The translations under genes and the position numbers were made by a program. 64,000 bases of DNA from Tsuneonella sediminis. Its GTDB lineage: Bacteria > Pseudomonadota > Alphaproteobacteria > Sphingomonadales > Sphingomonadaceae. The DNA is taken from contig NZ_JBNCBU010000002.1 in the NCBI RefSeq assembly GCF_051912845.1, forward strand, positions 186,001 through 250,000, in the 5' to 3' direction. Below, one piece after another: positions 35,213 to 44,201 of this stretch. Under the pieces are notes generated by a model. That model did not search any database, had not been told where the DNA came from, and saw only the letters and a list, made by a program, of their open reading frames with translations. Each line of letters begins with the position of its first letter. Within the stretch, counting starts at the first letter, position 1.

Positions 35213-36664
35213 CTATCTCGCTACCGAGAATAGTGAATTATTCCGATTCTGCCCTCGACCGTAATGTCGCTTGGGCAAACCGGCGGCCAGGCACCCTGCC
35301 AGCAGGAATATTACTGAAAGTGTGTCTTGAATTGAAATTACGACGAGACCACACATCAAACTGAAAGCCATCGCCGTGTAGGCCATTAACAAGCTCCTCT
35401 GCGCAACCCTCGTATTACTGAAGGACCTTTTTACTCCACAGAGAACAATTGCGAAAAACAAAAGCGTGACAAATGTTAAACCGAGGTAACCGCCCTCTAG
35501 AGCGGAACTTAGATAGAAATTGTCGATGGTGATAATACGATACCTTCCCGAGGTTAAGCCTGCCACCCGCAGTGAATGGCCTGAACCGAAGCCGGACACT
35601 GGACGATCCTCAAGAGCTTCAAGACCGGTTGCAATTTGCGCTTCCCGCGCTTTGAAACTCCCGAATTCTCCCGAATTCCTCCCATATGCTATTTGAGAGG
35701 CTAGCTCCACCCCCACTGGCGCAAGCAAGTAAGAGGCGATCGCCGCGCCCACAATCATTAAGAAGCCGCCACGCCTTCGAGGATTCAGAAAATAAAGAGC
35801 GAAATAGCACACCGCAGCAATAATACCTACAACCAACGCTGACCGTGTGTTAGATAGAAATCCACAAAGAATGATCGCGCCAAGCGCAAAAATCCAAATT
35901 ACCTTCACTTTTTTTTCGCCAGTCATTAAAAAGTGCAACGGCAAAGGCATCATCGCCATCATCAGTTGCCCGAAGACGATGGGATGATTAAAAACAGACT
36001 GGACCCGAACCGCCCCATCTCGGATCTGTACTGCAGTGATGGCCTCGTTGATCATTTGATTGCCCGCCATCAATCCCGTTAGACCAAGCGCAGCAACAAT
36101 CGATTCCCCCCGGATTAGCTCTAACATTGCAACGGCCGTTGAAAAGAGAATCGAAAATATGATAATTTGTGGGAAATGATCACGAATTCTTTTATTCAAG
36201 AAAATGACAACACCAATCAACATCCATGAACCTAAATATAAGAATGCACGAAAGGTTTCGCCCAGAGACTCTATTGGCGAAAGCCCTAGCAAGTCACTCA
36301 AGATCCTCCATAACCAATACATTGCAAATGTGTAAGCTAAAAATTTGTTTTCTCTAATTACATTGTGAATGCTCCTGCGCATAGTCCACTTCGTGAGCCA
36401 AGCATACACGCACGATGCCAGAAGAAATAGACTTATGAAAGTAAATGGACTAACTCCCACCCCAGCGATGTCGAAGAAGAAATATCTTGGCCAAAGGAAA
36501 TGTATAATCAATGCGAATAGCACGCACCGTGAAGCTAGCTTGCTTAGTGCAAGGCGATCTTCTACGCGCGCTGAAATTACCCGATCATTACGATCATCCC
36601 GTCGATTATGATAATCCTGGACAGTTAACTTGCCTCTCATTCCACTGTTTCTCATTTCTTGCAA
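35213..36664 (-). CDS. O-antigen ligase/polymerase family protein (second Wzy-like)
   Basis: The 483-residue protein has a basic N-terminal segment and about 11-12 membrane helices. Family features include a long loop after residue 310 with FGSFKAREAQIATGLEALEDRPVSGFGSGHS, close to the conserved periplasmic loop of Wzy_C proteins. It would polymerise or ligate the repeat unit. Start ATG at 36664 overlaps the glycosyltransferase stop by 13 bases; nearby ATGs at 36655 and 36640 are alternatives. Its low GC and A/T-rich codons differ strongly from the first Wzy-like gene, suggesting separate acquisition. Confidence 0.8.
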   Translation of the reverse strand: MQEMRNSGMRGKLTVQDYHNRRDDRNDRVISARVEDRLALSKLASRCVLFALIIHFLWPRYFFFDIAGVGVSPFTFISLFLLASCVYAWLTKWTMRRSIHNVIRENKFLAYTFAMYWLWRILSDLLGLSPIESLGETFRAFLYLGSWMLIGVVIFLNKRIRDHFPQIIIFSILFSTAVAMLELIRGESIVAALGLTGLMAGNQMINEAITAVQIRDGAVRVQSVFNHPIVFGQLMMAMMPLPLHFLMTGEKKVKVIWIFALGAIILCGFLSNTRSALVVGIIAAVCYFALYFLNPRRRGGFLMIVGAAIASYLLAPVGVELASQIAYGRNSGEFGSFKAREAQIATGLEALEDRPVSGFGSGHSLRVAGLTSGRYRIITIDNFYLSSALEGGYLGLTFVTLLFFAIVLCGVKRSFSNTRVAQRSLLMAYTAMAFSLMCGLVVISIQDTLSVIFLLAGCLAAGLPKRHYGRGQNRNNSLFSVAR

Positions 36665-37770
36665 ATCACGCGCTCGTAAATTTTAGCAGTTTCCTTAGCG
36701 ATTTGCCGCCAACGATAAGGCTTCAAAGTCTCCTGCCAGTCTGCTCTAGTCGGATATTGCGGAAAGGAAGTCGAAAGCTTGGCCGCCAAAGATTGTACAT
36801 CGCCCACAGGCACTAGGCATTGAGCAGGCATTCCCATAGCCCGATAGACTGGCAAATCGCTCAGTAACACTGGCAAATTGTACGAAAGGGCTTCCAAGAG
36901 CACAATGGGAAGACCTTCATGGCTTGAAGGAAGGCAGAACAAAGCCGCGTTGCTAAATACCTCTACTAAAGGTGGTCCGGATAAGTGGCCTGCGAGTACA
37001 ATTTGGGGATCCCCGCAGGCAAGTTCGTGCACTGCTTTAGTGTAATCGGTATGGTGGTCAGCTCCTCCTACAAGGACAAGCTTCGCGTTCCTCAGATTAG
37101 AAGCGCGAAACGCATTAATAAGGTCGATTTGCCTTTTTTCTGGCACTAACCTTGCGACGTTTAGCACGTACTCTCCAGGTCGTAGCCCCATCCGCGCTAG
37201 CGTTTCACCTGCCGAAAGCGGCGGAAGTGGACTCACGCCGTTTGGAATATAGAACACCTGGCGGTTAAAGCGGGCTTCAAGAGTGTTTGTCACCGTTGGC
37301 GAGATCGAGATGCATGCGTTGGCGCTGCAAACCGCGTTACGCTCCCCTAATCGAAGAATTAGGCGCGCTACTCTGCCCCATTTCTCGCGTCTATAATCTT
37401 CACCATGATGGGTTGAAATGACTCGTAACCCCAACAGGCGAGCGAGTGGGGTGACGATATTCGGTCCAATCGCGTGAATGTGAAGCAAGTGCGGGCGGCG
37501 AACGGCCGCATATAGAACACCCAACAGTGAGTGGAAAATTGCTTCCACAAAGGGATGACGCCACGCTGGCAGCCAACGAATTATTGGCGACGCGGGGTCG
37601 TTCTGCAGGTCAGTGCGCCGGTATGGCCGGCGTCCGATTACCTCCAACTCTTCGCGGGCGTATGGCAGATTGCGGACAAGTTCAGAAACGTGGGTCTCTA
37701 CGCCGCCTTGGATACCACCGATGCCGCGTAAGCCAAGGAACATGATCCGAGGACGAACCCGGCGGTTCAT
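36652..37770 (-). CDS. glycosyltransferase family 4 protein
   Basis: A 372-residue GT-B enzyme. The N-domain opens IMFLGLRGIGGIQGGVETHV, with the Gly-rich loop of GT4 proteins, and has HLLHIHAIGPN and STHHGEDY. The C-domain has NVARLVPEKRQIDLI near 205 and the E-x7-E segment SSHEGLPIVLLEALSYN near 285, which binds the nucleotide sugar. It transfers a sugar to the growing lipid-linked repeat unit; the sugar cannot be told. GC is low, like its downstream neighbour. It overlaps the GT2 gene by four bases (ATGA). Confidence 0.88.
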   Translation of the reverse strand: MNRRVRPRIMFLGLRGIGGIQGGVETHVSELVRNLPYAREELEVIGRRPYRRTDLQNDPASPIIRWLPAWRHPFVEAIFHSLLGVLYAAVRRPHLLHIHAIGPNIVTPLARLLGLRVISTHHGEDYRREKWGRVARLILRLGERNAVCSANACISISPTVTNTLEARFNRQVFYIPNGVSPLPPLSAGETLARMGLRPGEYVLNVARLVPEKRQIDLINAFRASNLRNAKLVLVGGADHHTDYTKAVHELACGDPQIVLAGHLSGPPLVEVFSNAALFCLPSSHEGLPIVLLEALSYNLPVLLSDLPVYRAMGMPAQCLVPVGDVQSLAAKLSTSFPQYPTRADWQETLKPYRWRQIAKETAKIYERVICKK

Positions 37771-38762
37771 AAGCGATGCTCCAAACCCAAGATTGCACGA
37801 ACGCGAGCCTTTGCTTGCTCTTTGCGACCGCTAAGCAAGGCTCGCAGCACTGAAAACATCTCATCGACGATCGCAGGTATCAGCGACAATGGCGCGTGAA
37901 GGGCAAGGGCGCGTAGTCGGTTGCGACTGAGATAGTAAGCGGACAAGGGCGATCCGCCGCCGAAATCATCCGTGCCGATGGAGGCTCCTACCGCGTGCAG
38001 GACCAGAGCCTGCGGGGCGTAGCCAAGCCGGAAGTGCGGCCACAACCTGCGGGCCCAGTCGAACTCCTCCCAATATAGAAAGAAGTCCTCGCGCATCAAT
38101 CCGATCGTCTCGAATACCTGACGCCGCACAAAGCTGGCCGCACCATTGACATAAGAGAGCTCGCGCTCGACTGCGTCGCGATCGACCGGCTGGTCTGGTG
38201 CGTCACCCGCCCCAATCGGCATGCAGCGCCCTCGGAGAGATTTAAAGGTCCCACCTGCACGAGTTTGAATGGCGCTACCGCGGCCAATATACGCAACCGT
38301 TGCGCCGCAGATCCCGATTGACCCATCCTCGTCCATGCGGGCTACTAATGCGTCAAGCGTAGTCGCGTTCGGCACGATTGTGTCGTTGTTGAGGATCCAT
38401 ACGAACGCCGTCGACGTCTGCTGCAGTGCAAGCGCCGCACCGACATTGTTTCCGAACGCATAACCGCCGTTGCGCCCGCTCTGAACGAGCAGCAGTGTAC
38501 GACCGCCGTCTGTTCGCCACGGCGCTACCGACGGCGCCGGCTCCGCCTCACGCACTTCTATATCGCCTCTTGGCGGCAGAATTGCCGGTAGCTCAGCACG
38601 GATCGAGTTCAGCGAGCCGTCTGGAGAAGCGTTGTCAACCACCACAATATCAAGCGGACGATCCAGCGCAACGAGGCTCGCAACACAGCGCAGCGTGTCG
38701 TTCGCGCCACGCCAATTGAGGACGACAGCGACCGTTCGTCGATCGTCAGCAATTGTAGCCAT
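37767..38762 (-). CDS. glycosyltransferase family 2 protein
   Basis: A 331-residue GT-A enzyme. It has VAVVLNWRGANDTLRCVASL at the N-terminus, VVVDNASPDGS (first Asp pair), NGGYAFGNNVG and the metal-binding region LNNDTIVP. DFFLYWEEFDWARRL is the catalytic acceptor region of rhamnosyl-type GT2 enzymes (compare WbbL). The sugar is likely a deoxyhexose on family grounds, but this is inference. The ATG at 38762 overlaps the preceding TGA; a GTG one codon earlier is possible. GC rises again from this gene on. Confidence 0.87.
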   Translation of the reverse strand: MATIADDRRTVAVVLNWRGANDTLRCVASLVALDRPLDIVVVDNASPDGSLNSIRAELPAILPPRGDIEVREAEPAPSVAPWRTDGGRTLLLVQSGRNGGYAFGNNVGAALALQQTSTAFVWILNNDTIVPNATTLDALVARMDEDGSIGICGATVAYIGRGSAIQTRAGGTFKSLRGRCMPIGAGDAPDQPVDRDAVERELSYVNGAASFVRRQVFETIGLMREDFFLYWEEFDWARRLWPHFRLGYAPQALVLHAVGASIGTDDFGGGSPLSAYYLSRNRLRALALHAPLSLIPAIVDEMFSVLRALLSGRKEQAKARVRAILGLEHRL

Positions 38763-39973
38763 CACGCTAGCCTTCCGATCGCCCGCCGGTAAGTACCTAT
38801 AAGATTCCGAATTTGCTCCAACGGCTGGGAACGCAACGCCAGCCGCAACAGCCCCAGACGGCGGTAGCGCGGGGTTGGCCTACGCTTGGCCTTAAGGCCG
38901 GCCAAGCGCGCGATGACGTTGCACTTGCGATGAGCTTGGTAGGGTTGCATCCGCGCGATCTCTCGTACGTCAAGCGGCATCGTTGTAATTCGGCCTGCCG
39001 ACTCGATTTCTCGCAGTAGTTGCTCGCCCGCAGGGGTGCGCGCGATGATAAGGCTGCGCCCGTCTTGCTCGGCGAATTCGGGATAACCGTCTTTGCCGTA
39101 CCAGGCATCCGCGCAGACGATGTCTGCGAACTCGCCAGTGCCATCCGGGCAAATCTTGCAGCGGAACTGGAGGTGTCGATTCAAGATCGTGCCCCAGCTG
39201 CTGTTATAATCCATGGTGGCCTCGCTCCCGTCGTGGGAAATCGCGCGCGCCAGCCCCGGCCAGCCGTCACCTCGGAAACGGAAGTTGCCGACGTCTGCCG
39301 GGGCCAGGCCCATCGCGTCGAGCAAGTCAAGCGTGCCCTTGCGGCTCGGCACGCCCGCGCAAAAGAACGCGAACATGTACGGAATACATCGATCGATGCG
39401 AGGATCCCGCTTCGCCATCCGGCGCAGCGTAGCGACATCACAGGGCTTGCCGATGAAGGCGAAGCGGGAGTCCGCCGCAAGATGCCGCTCCAAGCCCGCG
39501 AGGGGCGCAGATGGCGCGTAGCGAGATCCGGCCGCAGCCATCAGCGCGTTCCGGTCTCCTCGCGGCGCGGTCTCGTTGCCGATCGGGTCGTCCGCGCCGG
39601 CCGCCGTGGATAGCACGAACTCGACCGCGCCGCACTCGACCAGCGCTATTGCGATAGCCGTGAGCACTCCGCCGGAGGATCCGCGATACCGGACTTCCGG
39701 ATCAGTGGCATGCCCGGTCGCGACCCGGCGAAGTGGTCCCCAAAGAGGATGATAATCCAGCCCAGCCTCACCATCATGGGCCATGGTGCGGCCGGAGCAG
39801 ACCTCCGCCAGCGTCTCGCGCTCCGAAGCCGAGAGCGGCGTTGCGGCAATGGGACGCAGATAGCCCTCAGCGCTCATCTCCATCGCAAAATCTGGCCGCC
39901 CGATGGCGGCCACGCAACCGCCGCACCCCAGGCACATGCCATTATCGACGATGGTGGCGAGATCGATGCTCAT
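38762..39973 (-). CDS. coenzyme F420 hydrogenase/dehydrogenase beta-subunit-like protein
   Basis: A 403-residue protein of the FrhB family. The N-terminus has GMCLGCGGC, an Fe-S cluster site, and a later pair CKIC plus VCADAW. The core contains SSGGVLTAIAIALVECG and FIGKPCDVATLRR, both diagnostic. FrhB proteins bind FAD and an Fe-S cluster; members in polysaccharide clusters often sit next to pyruvyl transferases, as here, but their role in glycan modification is not settled. It need not use F420. Overlaps with both neighbours by a few bases place it inside one operon. Confidence 0.87.
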   Translation of the reverse strand: MSIDLATIVDNGMCLGCGGCVAAIGRPDFAMEMSAEGYLRPIAATPLSASERETLAEVCSGRTMAHDGEAGLDYHPLWGPLRRVATGHATDPEVRYRGSSGGVLTAIAIALVECGAVEFVLSTAAGADDPIGNETAPRGDRNALMAAAGSRYAPSAPLAGLERHLAADSRFAFIGKPCDVATLRRMAKRDPRIDRCIPYMFAFFCAGVPSRKGTLDLLDAMGLAPADVGNFRFRGDGWPGLARAISHDGSEATMDYNSSWGTILNRHLQFRCKICPDGTGEFADIVCADAWYGKDGYPEFAEQDGRSLIIARTPAGEQLLREIESAGRITTMPLDVREIARMQPYQAHRKCNVIARLAGLKAKRRPTPRYRRLGLLRLALRSQPLEQIRNLIGTYRRAIGRLA

Positions 39974-41139
39974 GCCCGCAGTCCCGCGATCAGCATGGCC
40001 ATTCGATCCTCATATGCGGCTAGCCGGTCCCGGGCAATCTCCAGACCATGCGTGATGTCCGCCTCTAACCTCGTTCGTTCGGCGAACGCCCGCAGCGTGG
40101 CGGCCAGGGCGGCTTGGGTGTCCATCGCCTTGCCGTCCACGTAGTGAGGGTAGCGCAGCGTATCGAACAAGCCGTTGAACTTGCGGCTATAGGCGACGGG
40201 CACCACCGGAACGCCGGCCGAGAAGGCGCCGATGCACGCGTGCATGCGGCCGGCGACCACGAAGTCCATGCCCGACATGAAACTCTTGGCGGACGATGCA
40301 GATCGGAATTCCGGTGCTATCTTCAGTGCTGGATAACGCGCGACCAGCTCGGGGAGAACCGAGCGGTCGTCGTCATTGCCACCTTCGGCCGTGACATGGG
40401 CGATTAGGTGGATGTCGGCGCCCTGGGCTAGCAACGCCTCGATCAGGCGCCGGCTATAATCGGGATAATCAAGGGTGACGCCAAGCTCATTGGCACCAGT
40501 ATAGCCGCCATTATAGAGCAGCCCGGACACGTTAAGACCGACCTGTACCCTGTCGCCCGCGCCGCGCGAACGCGCCGTGAAAGGGAGACGGAATGCAACG
40601 TCCATGTATTCGGCCGTCTCGGCGCGTAAACCATGCGTACGCAGATAGCCGGTAGAGAGCGAGTCGCGGGTGAACACCGCCCGCGCACCGTTCATCACCG
40701 CGAACGCCATCCGCCGGCGCACCGTGGATGCGAATGGACCAATCGTCTGCGGCGCGAGCACCAGCGGTTTGCGAAGCGCGAGCGCGGCAACTTTGGTCCC
40801 GAAGTGGAAGGCGAATCGCCGCGGGCCATAGATGTCAGTCCAGCTGTCGCCCTCACCAATGTCGACTGCAAGGTCACTCCGCCTGAGGACGGCTAAATAG
40901 TCGGACTGCAGCTTTAGCAGCGGCTTGATCCGGGGCATTGGTCCCACCGTGACATCTTCGGGCAGCGCTTCAATCGACTGTGGCTGCCCCGATCCGAGCG
41001 TGGTGAATTGCACCACTCGCTCTGACCGCTCGGCCGCCGCCCGCAAGATCGCGGCGTTGGACCGCGCCAACGCATCTACGCCAAGATTGCCGTGCCCGAC
41101 GGTATGCCACAGAAGTGCGATATGAATGGGGCGCGTCAC
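39970..41139 (-). CDS. polysaccharide pyruvyl transferase family protein
   Basis: A 389-residue GT-B-like enzyme of the PS_pyruv_trans family (PF04230), which adds a pyruvate ketal from PEP to a sugar, or a related transfer. HTVGHGNLGVDALARS opens the protein. DIGEGDSWTDIYG, APQTIGPF and RDSLSTGYLR follow. The C-terminal half has a VAGRMHACIGAFSAGVPVVPVAYSRKF stretch, the hallmark region. It overlaps the FrhB-like gene by four bases (ATGA), and together they probably decorate the repeat unit with a negative charge. Confidence 0.88.
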   Translation of the reverse strand: MTRPIHIALLWHTVGHGNLGVDALARSNAAILRAAAERSERVVQFTTLGSGQPQSIEALPEDVTVGPMPRIKPLLKLQSDYLAVLRRSDLAVDIGEGDSWTDIYGPRRFAFHFGTKVAALALRKPLVLAPQTIGPFASTVRRRMAFAVMNGARAVFTRDSLSTGYLRTHGLRAETAEYMDVAFRLPFTARSRGAGDRVQVGLNVSGLLYNGGYTGANELGVTLDYPDYSRRLIEALLAQGADIHLIAHVTAEGGNDDDRSVLPELVARYPALKIAPEFRSASSAKSFMSGMDFVVAGRMHACIGAFSAGVPVVPVAYSRKFNGLFDTLRYPHYVDGKAMDTQAALAATLRAFAERTRLEADITHGLEIARDRLAAYEDRMAMLIAGLRA

Positions 41140-41140
41140 C

Positions 41141-41734
41141 TCAGTCTGCCAAAAAATGCTGTGCTGGGGAGAACACCAGATCCGGATTGCTTTTGATCAA
41201 TTCCCGGAGAGCGGCCGGGTCGAGCCTCCACCATTCCGTCGCCTCGATCGCGTCGATTGTCCTTTCGTCGAACCGCATCCTAATCACCCGGGCGGGATTG
41301 CCAGCCATGATTGCATAAGGGGGAACCGGCTTGGTCACCACGGCTCCCGCGGCAATCGCTGCTCCCCGTCCGACCGCACCCACTCCCGACAGCAGAATTG
41401 CGTTGTGTCCGATCCAGACGTCGTCCGCGATCTCCATTCGGGCATGCTCAATCGTGCTCTCATCCACCACGCCCAGCTCCGCATTATAAAGATAGGCCGT
41501 TAACCCCAAGAAGTTCAGGCCATGATCTCGCAAGAAGATCTGGCTGCTCGGCGCGAACGAGCAATATCTGCCGACGCGCACGCCCGCAGGAACTCGCTGG
41601 AGATCAAAGCATCCATAGCTGTACAGACCGACGTCGACTCCTCGATCGCGGAAGCGAGCACGCAGCACTTCGCTCTCCAGTTCTTGCAAAAGCGTTGGCC
41701 GCCTGTGGAGCCGGTTGAGAATAGATCGAATCAT
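41141..41734 (-). CDS. hexapeptide-repeat acetyltransferase
   Basis: A 197-residue protein of the left-handed beta-helix acyltransferase family. The repeats are VGRYCSFAPSSQIFLRD, IADDVWIGHNAILLSGV, VGRGAAIAAGAVVTKPV and YAIMAGNPARVIRMRF. The His of DHGLNFLG is a catalytic candidate. It resembles WcaF/CysE-like O-acetyltransferases of polysaccharide loci and would use acetyl-CoA. ATG at 41734 has GGAGATT upstream; the open frame extends to 42064 inside the flippase gene, which is not coding in this register. Its stop is one base from the pyruvyl transferase start. Confidence 0.87.
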   Translation of the reverse strand: MIRSILNRLHRRPTLLQELESEVLRARFRDRGVDVGLYSYGCFDLQRVPAGVRVGRYCSFAPSSQIFLRDHGLNFLGLTAYLYNAELGVVDESTIEHARMEIADDVWIGHNAILLSGVGAVGRGAAIAAGAVVTKPVPPYAIMAGNPARVIRMRFDERTIDAIEATEWWRLDPAALRELIKSNPDLVFSPAQHFLAD

Positions 41735-41742
41735 CGAATCTC

Positions 41743-43071
41743 CTAACGTGGAGCGAATAATGAGATAAGTATCGCGGCAAGCAGAGTAAGTGCCGCTGCG
41801 CCCCACAGAACGCGTCCGCCTCCCCCCCGAGAAAGAACCGCGCCCGCCAGAATAACGAAGGTGACGAGCGATGATAGCGCCAGCAGCCACGACGTCGCTT
41901 CCAGCCGGTGCGTGGGCAGTAGGATCAGCGACGACAGCACGAACATCGCGATCGAAGCCACTTGCGCGATGATCCGCGGCCTGATGCGGCCAATTGCCAC
42001 GAGTTGAATGCCGTAGGCGGCGGCCGTGAAGCGGAATATCACGAACACAGCGAAGCCGGGCCATAAAGAAAAGAGCGCGTCGTAGCTGTCACCGTAGAGC
42101 AGCCGTGAAACAAGCGGCCCAAGCATCGCAAAGCCGAGCCCTGCAAGGATAGCAATAACGGTGAACTCAAGCGTCAGACGGTTCCGGGATGCCGAATAGG
42201 CCTCCTTTCGGTCGGCCGACACTGCTCCTGCCATGGCGGGGAGATAGACGGTCGATAAGACCACCGCGAAGGGCACGATCACCTGAACTAAGCGCGCGCC
42301 TGCCTGATAGATGCCCATCTCGTACGCCGCCAACGAGAGCCCGAGCACGAGAATGTCGATCTGACCGGAAACCGTCGTCAGTACGCTGTCAGCTGCATAG
42401 GCCGAGGCGCCGGACAGGGTTGTCCGCAGCTGAGTAGCCGATCGCCGCCACCGCGCGGGAGCGTCGATCCAGCCGCGCAGCGCGATCATCACCACGAGCA
42501 GATAGCCGATCCGGGTGGCCGCGAAGGCGGCTGCGCTTGCCAGCACGTCCAGGGTCAGCGCGGCTACGCCGCCGACCACCAGCATCCAGAAGACGCTGGC
42601 GGCGACCACCAGCTTGGCCTCTATATCGAAGCGCTGCTGCGCGCGCACTCCTACGAGCGCGAGGTCCGCGAAGGATGCCGCAAGCGCGCCGGCGAACACC
42701 AGCGCGTAGACCGAAGTATCGAAAGGCGACAGGACCGCGGCGAAGAGCGCCGCGCATAGCGCGAACACCGACACCGACAGCAGCGTCTTGACCGCCAGCG
42801 CTTCGCCGACGATGCGCGCCGCCTCCTCGCGATCCGCGCTCGCGTTTCGCAGCGCATAGGTCGAGAGACCATAGTCGCTCGCAATGCCTGCGAAGGTGGC
42901 GTAGGCTATGGCGGTCGCGATCAGGCCGAACTGGACCGGCCCCAGATAGCGCGCGAGCAGGATGAAGGTGATTAGCCCTGCGCTCATCCGCGCGATCGTC
43001 GCAGCGAGCATGTAGAGCTTGCCGCGGTTCATGCCATTGCCGGCGGCAGCCGGGCTCGCGACGCCCGTCAT
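41743..43071 (-). CDS. polysaccharide flippase (Wzx-like, oligosaccharide exporter family)
   Basis: A 442-residue membrane protein with 12 or more predicted helices. The N-terminal segment NRGKLYMLAATIARMSAGLITFILLARYLGPVQFGLIATA matches the Polysacc_synt family. The charged loop between helices 2 and 3 (SDYGLSTYALRNASADREEAARIV) is typical. It moves undecaprenyl-linked repeat units across the inner membrane. The GT4 gene upstream overlaps it by four bases. It is the only flippase in the window, supporting a Wzx/Wzy route. Confidence 0.9.
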   Translation of the reverse strand: MTGVASPAAAGNGMNRGKLYMLAATIARMSAGLITFILLARYLGPVQFGLIATAIAYATFAGIASDYGLSTYALRNASADREEAARIVGEALAVKTLLSVSVFALCAALFAAVLSPFDTSVYALVFAGALAASFADLALVGVRAQQRFDIEAKLVVAASVFWMLVVGGVAALTLDVLASAAAFAATRIGYLLVVMIALRGWIDAPARWRRSATQLRTTLSGASAYAADSVLTTVSGQIDILVLGLSLAAYEMGIYQAGARLVQVIVPFAVVLSTVYLPAMAGAVSADRKEAYSASRNRLTLEFTVIAILAGLGFAMLGPLVSRLLYGDSYDALFSLWPGFAVFVIFRFTAAAYGIQLVAIGRIRPRIIAQVASIAMFVLSSLILLPTHRLEATSWLLALSSLVTFVILAGAVLSRGGGGRVLWGAAALTLLAAILISLFAPR

Positions 43072-44201
43072 CGAGCCGCGGTCGCGCGGCCGGCATGCTC
43101 GGCCATCTCGGCGGCGATACGCGGACTGAGATTCGCCCAGTCATACTCCGCCTCTACCCGCGTCCGGCCCCGCGCACCCATAGCACACGCCTTATCGGGC
43201 CGGTCGAGGAGCGCCGTCACAGCCCCCACAAACCCGTCCATGTCGTTGGGAGGCACGCGGCGGCCGGTGGCACCGTCGTCCACCAAACCGTTGTAAAATG
43301 GGAAATCCCAAACTACCGCCGGCAGGCGCATCGCCATCGCCTCCATGCACGTGCCCGGCAGACCCTCATAATAGGAAGCCGACGCATAGACGGTGGCGGC
43401 GTCGAGCCGGGCGGCGATCTGATCGAACGGGATCTTGCCGGTGAGCTCGACTCGGTCCCCTAGCCCACCCAATTCCGCGCGGACGTGGTCCTCATCTTCC
43501 CCATAGCCGACGATGCAGATGCGGATCCCGGGGCGCGCAGCCACTAGACGCCGAACGATTTCCACCATCGGCCGGCTGCCCTTCCGCTTCTCGATCCGTC
43601 CGGTGAAGATCACGTCGATCGTCTTCATCGGATCGATAGAGGGCGCGAACTGAGCGATGTCGACGCCATTGGGCAGTACCGCTACGGGCCCCTTGTAGCC
43701 ATAACGCTCAATTTCCTGCCGCCCTTGCTCGGTCAGGCTGATAATCGCGGAGGCACGGGCGAATAAGGTGCGCTCAATCGCCTTCTTGATCGCGATCGAC
43801 ATGGCGCTCCAGTGACTCGTAAAGCGTCGCGGCGAATAAAATTGCCCGGACATGCCCAGATAGGTCGTGTGCGCCGTCACGATGATCGGCGCCAGCCGTT
43901 GCACCATCAGCGCCGGGATCAGCGGAGGTAGCTGGAGGTTGATCGCCTGCAGCTTGCCCGTCCGGGCGATCGCCTTGAGGCGACGGCGAACTGCGAGGGA
44001 CCACTTCGCCTGCCCGCCCCGGTCGGCGGCCATTCCTAGATACTCGACCGTCACGTTGGGCGGTGCCGACACCGCCGGCCCCCGATCTCCCGCGAGGACC
44101 AGCAGCTCAGGCGCGTCCGGCGGGTAATTGGCTAGGAAGGACCGCAGATACCGCGCGATCCCGCCGACCCCCTCAAGCTGCGGATAGACGATCACAATCA
44201 T
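43068..44201 (-). CDS. glycosyltransferase family 4 protein
   Basis: A 377-residue GT-B enzyme. The start is VIVYPQLEGVGGIARYLRSFL (acceptor loop). The C-domain has VAVLPNGVDIAQFAP, IFTGRIEKRKGSRPMVEIV near 215, and SYYEGLPGTCMEAMAMRLPAVVWD with the E-x7-E nucleotide-sugar motif. A helix VIISLTEQGRQEIERYG in the linker is typical. It should add one sugar to the repeat unit. Overlaps: four bases with the flippase downstream and four with the glycosyltransferase upstream. GC is at genome level. Confidence 0.88.
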   Translation of the reverse strand: MIVIVYPQLEGVGGIARYLRSFLANYPPDAPELLVLAGDRGPAVSAPPNVTVEYLGMAADRGGQAKWSLAVRRRLKAIARTGKLQAINLQLPPLIPALMVQRLAPIIVTAHTTYLGMSGQFYSPRRFTSHWSAMSIAIKKAIERTLFARASAIISLTEQGRQEIERYGYKGPVAVLPNGVDIAQFAPSIDPMKTIDVIFTGRIEKRKGSRPMVEIVRRLVAARPGIRICIVGYGEDEDHVRAELGGLGDRVELTGKIPFDQIAARLDAATVYASASYYEGLPGTCMEAMAMRLPAVVWDFPFYNGLVDDGATGRRVPPNDMDGFVGAVTALLDRPDKACAMGARGRTRVEAEYDWANLSPRIAAEMAEHAGRATAAR

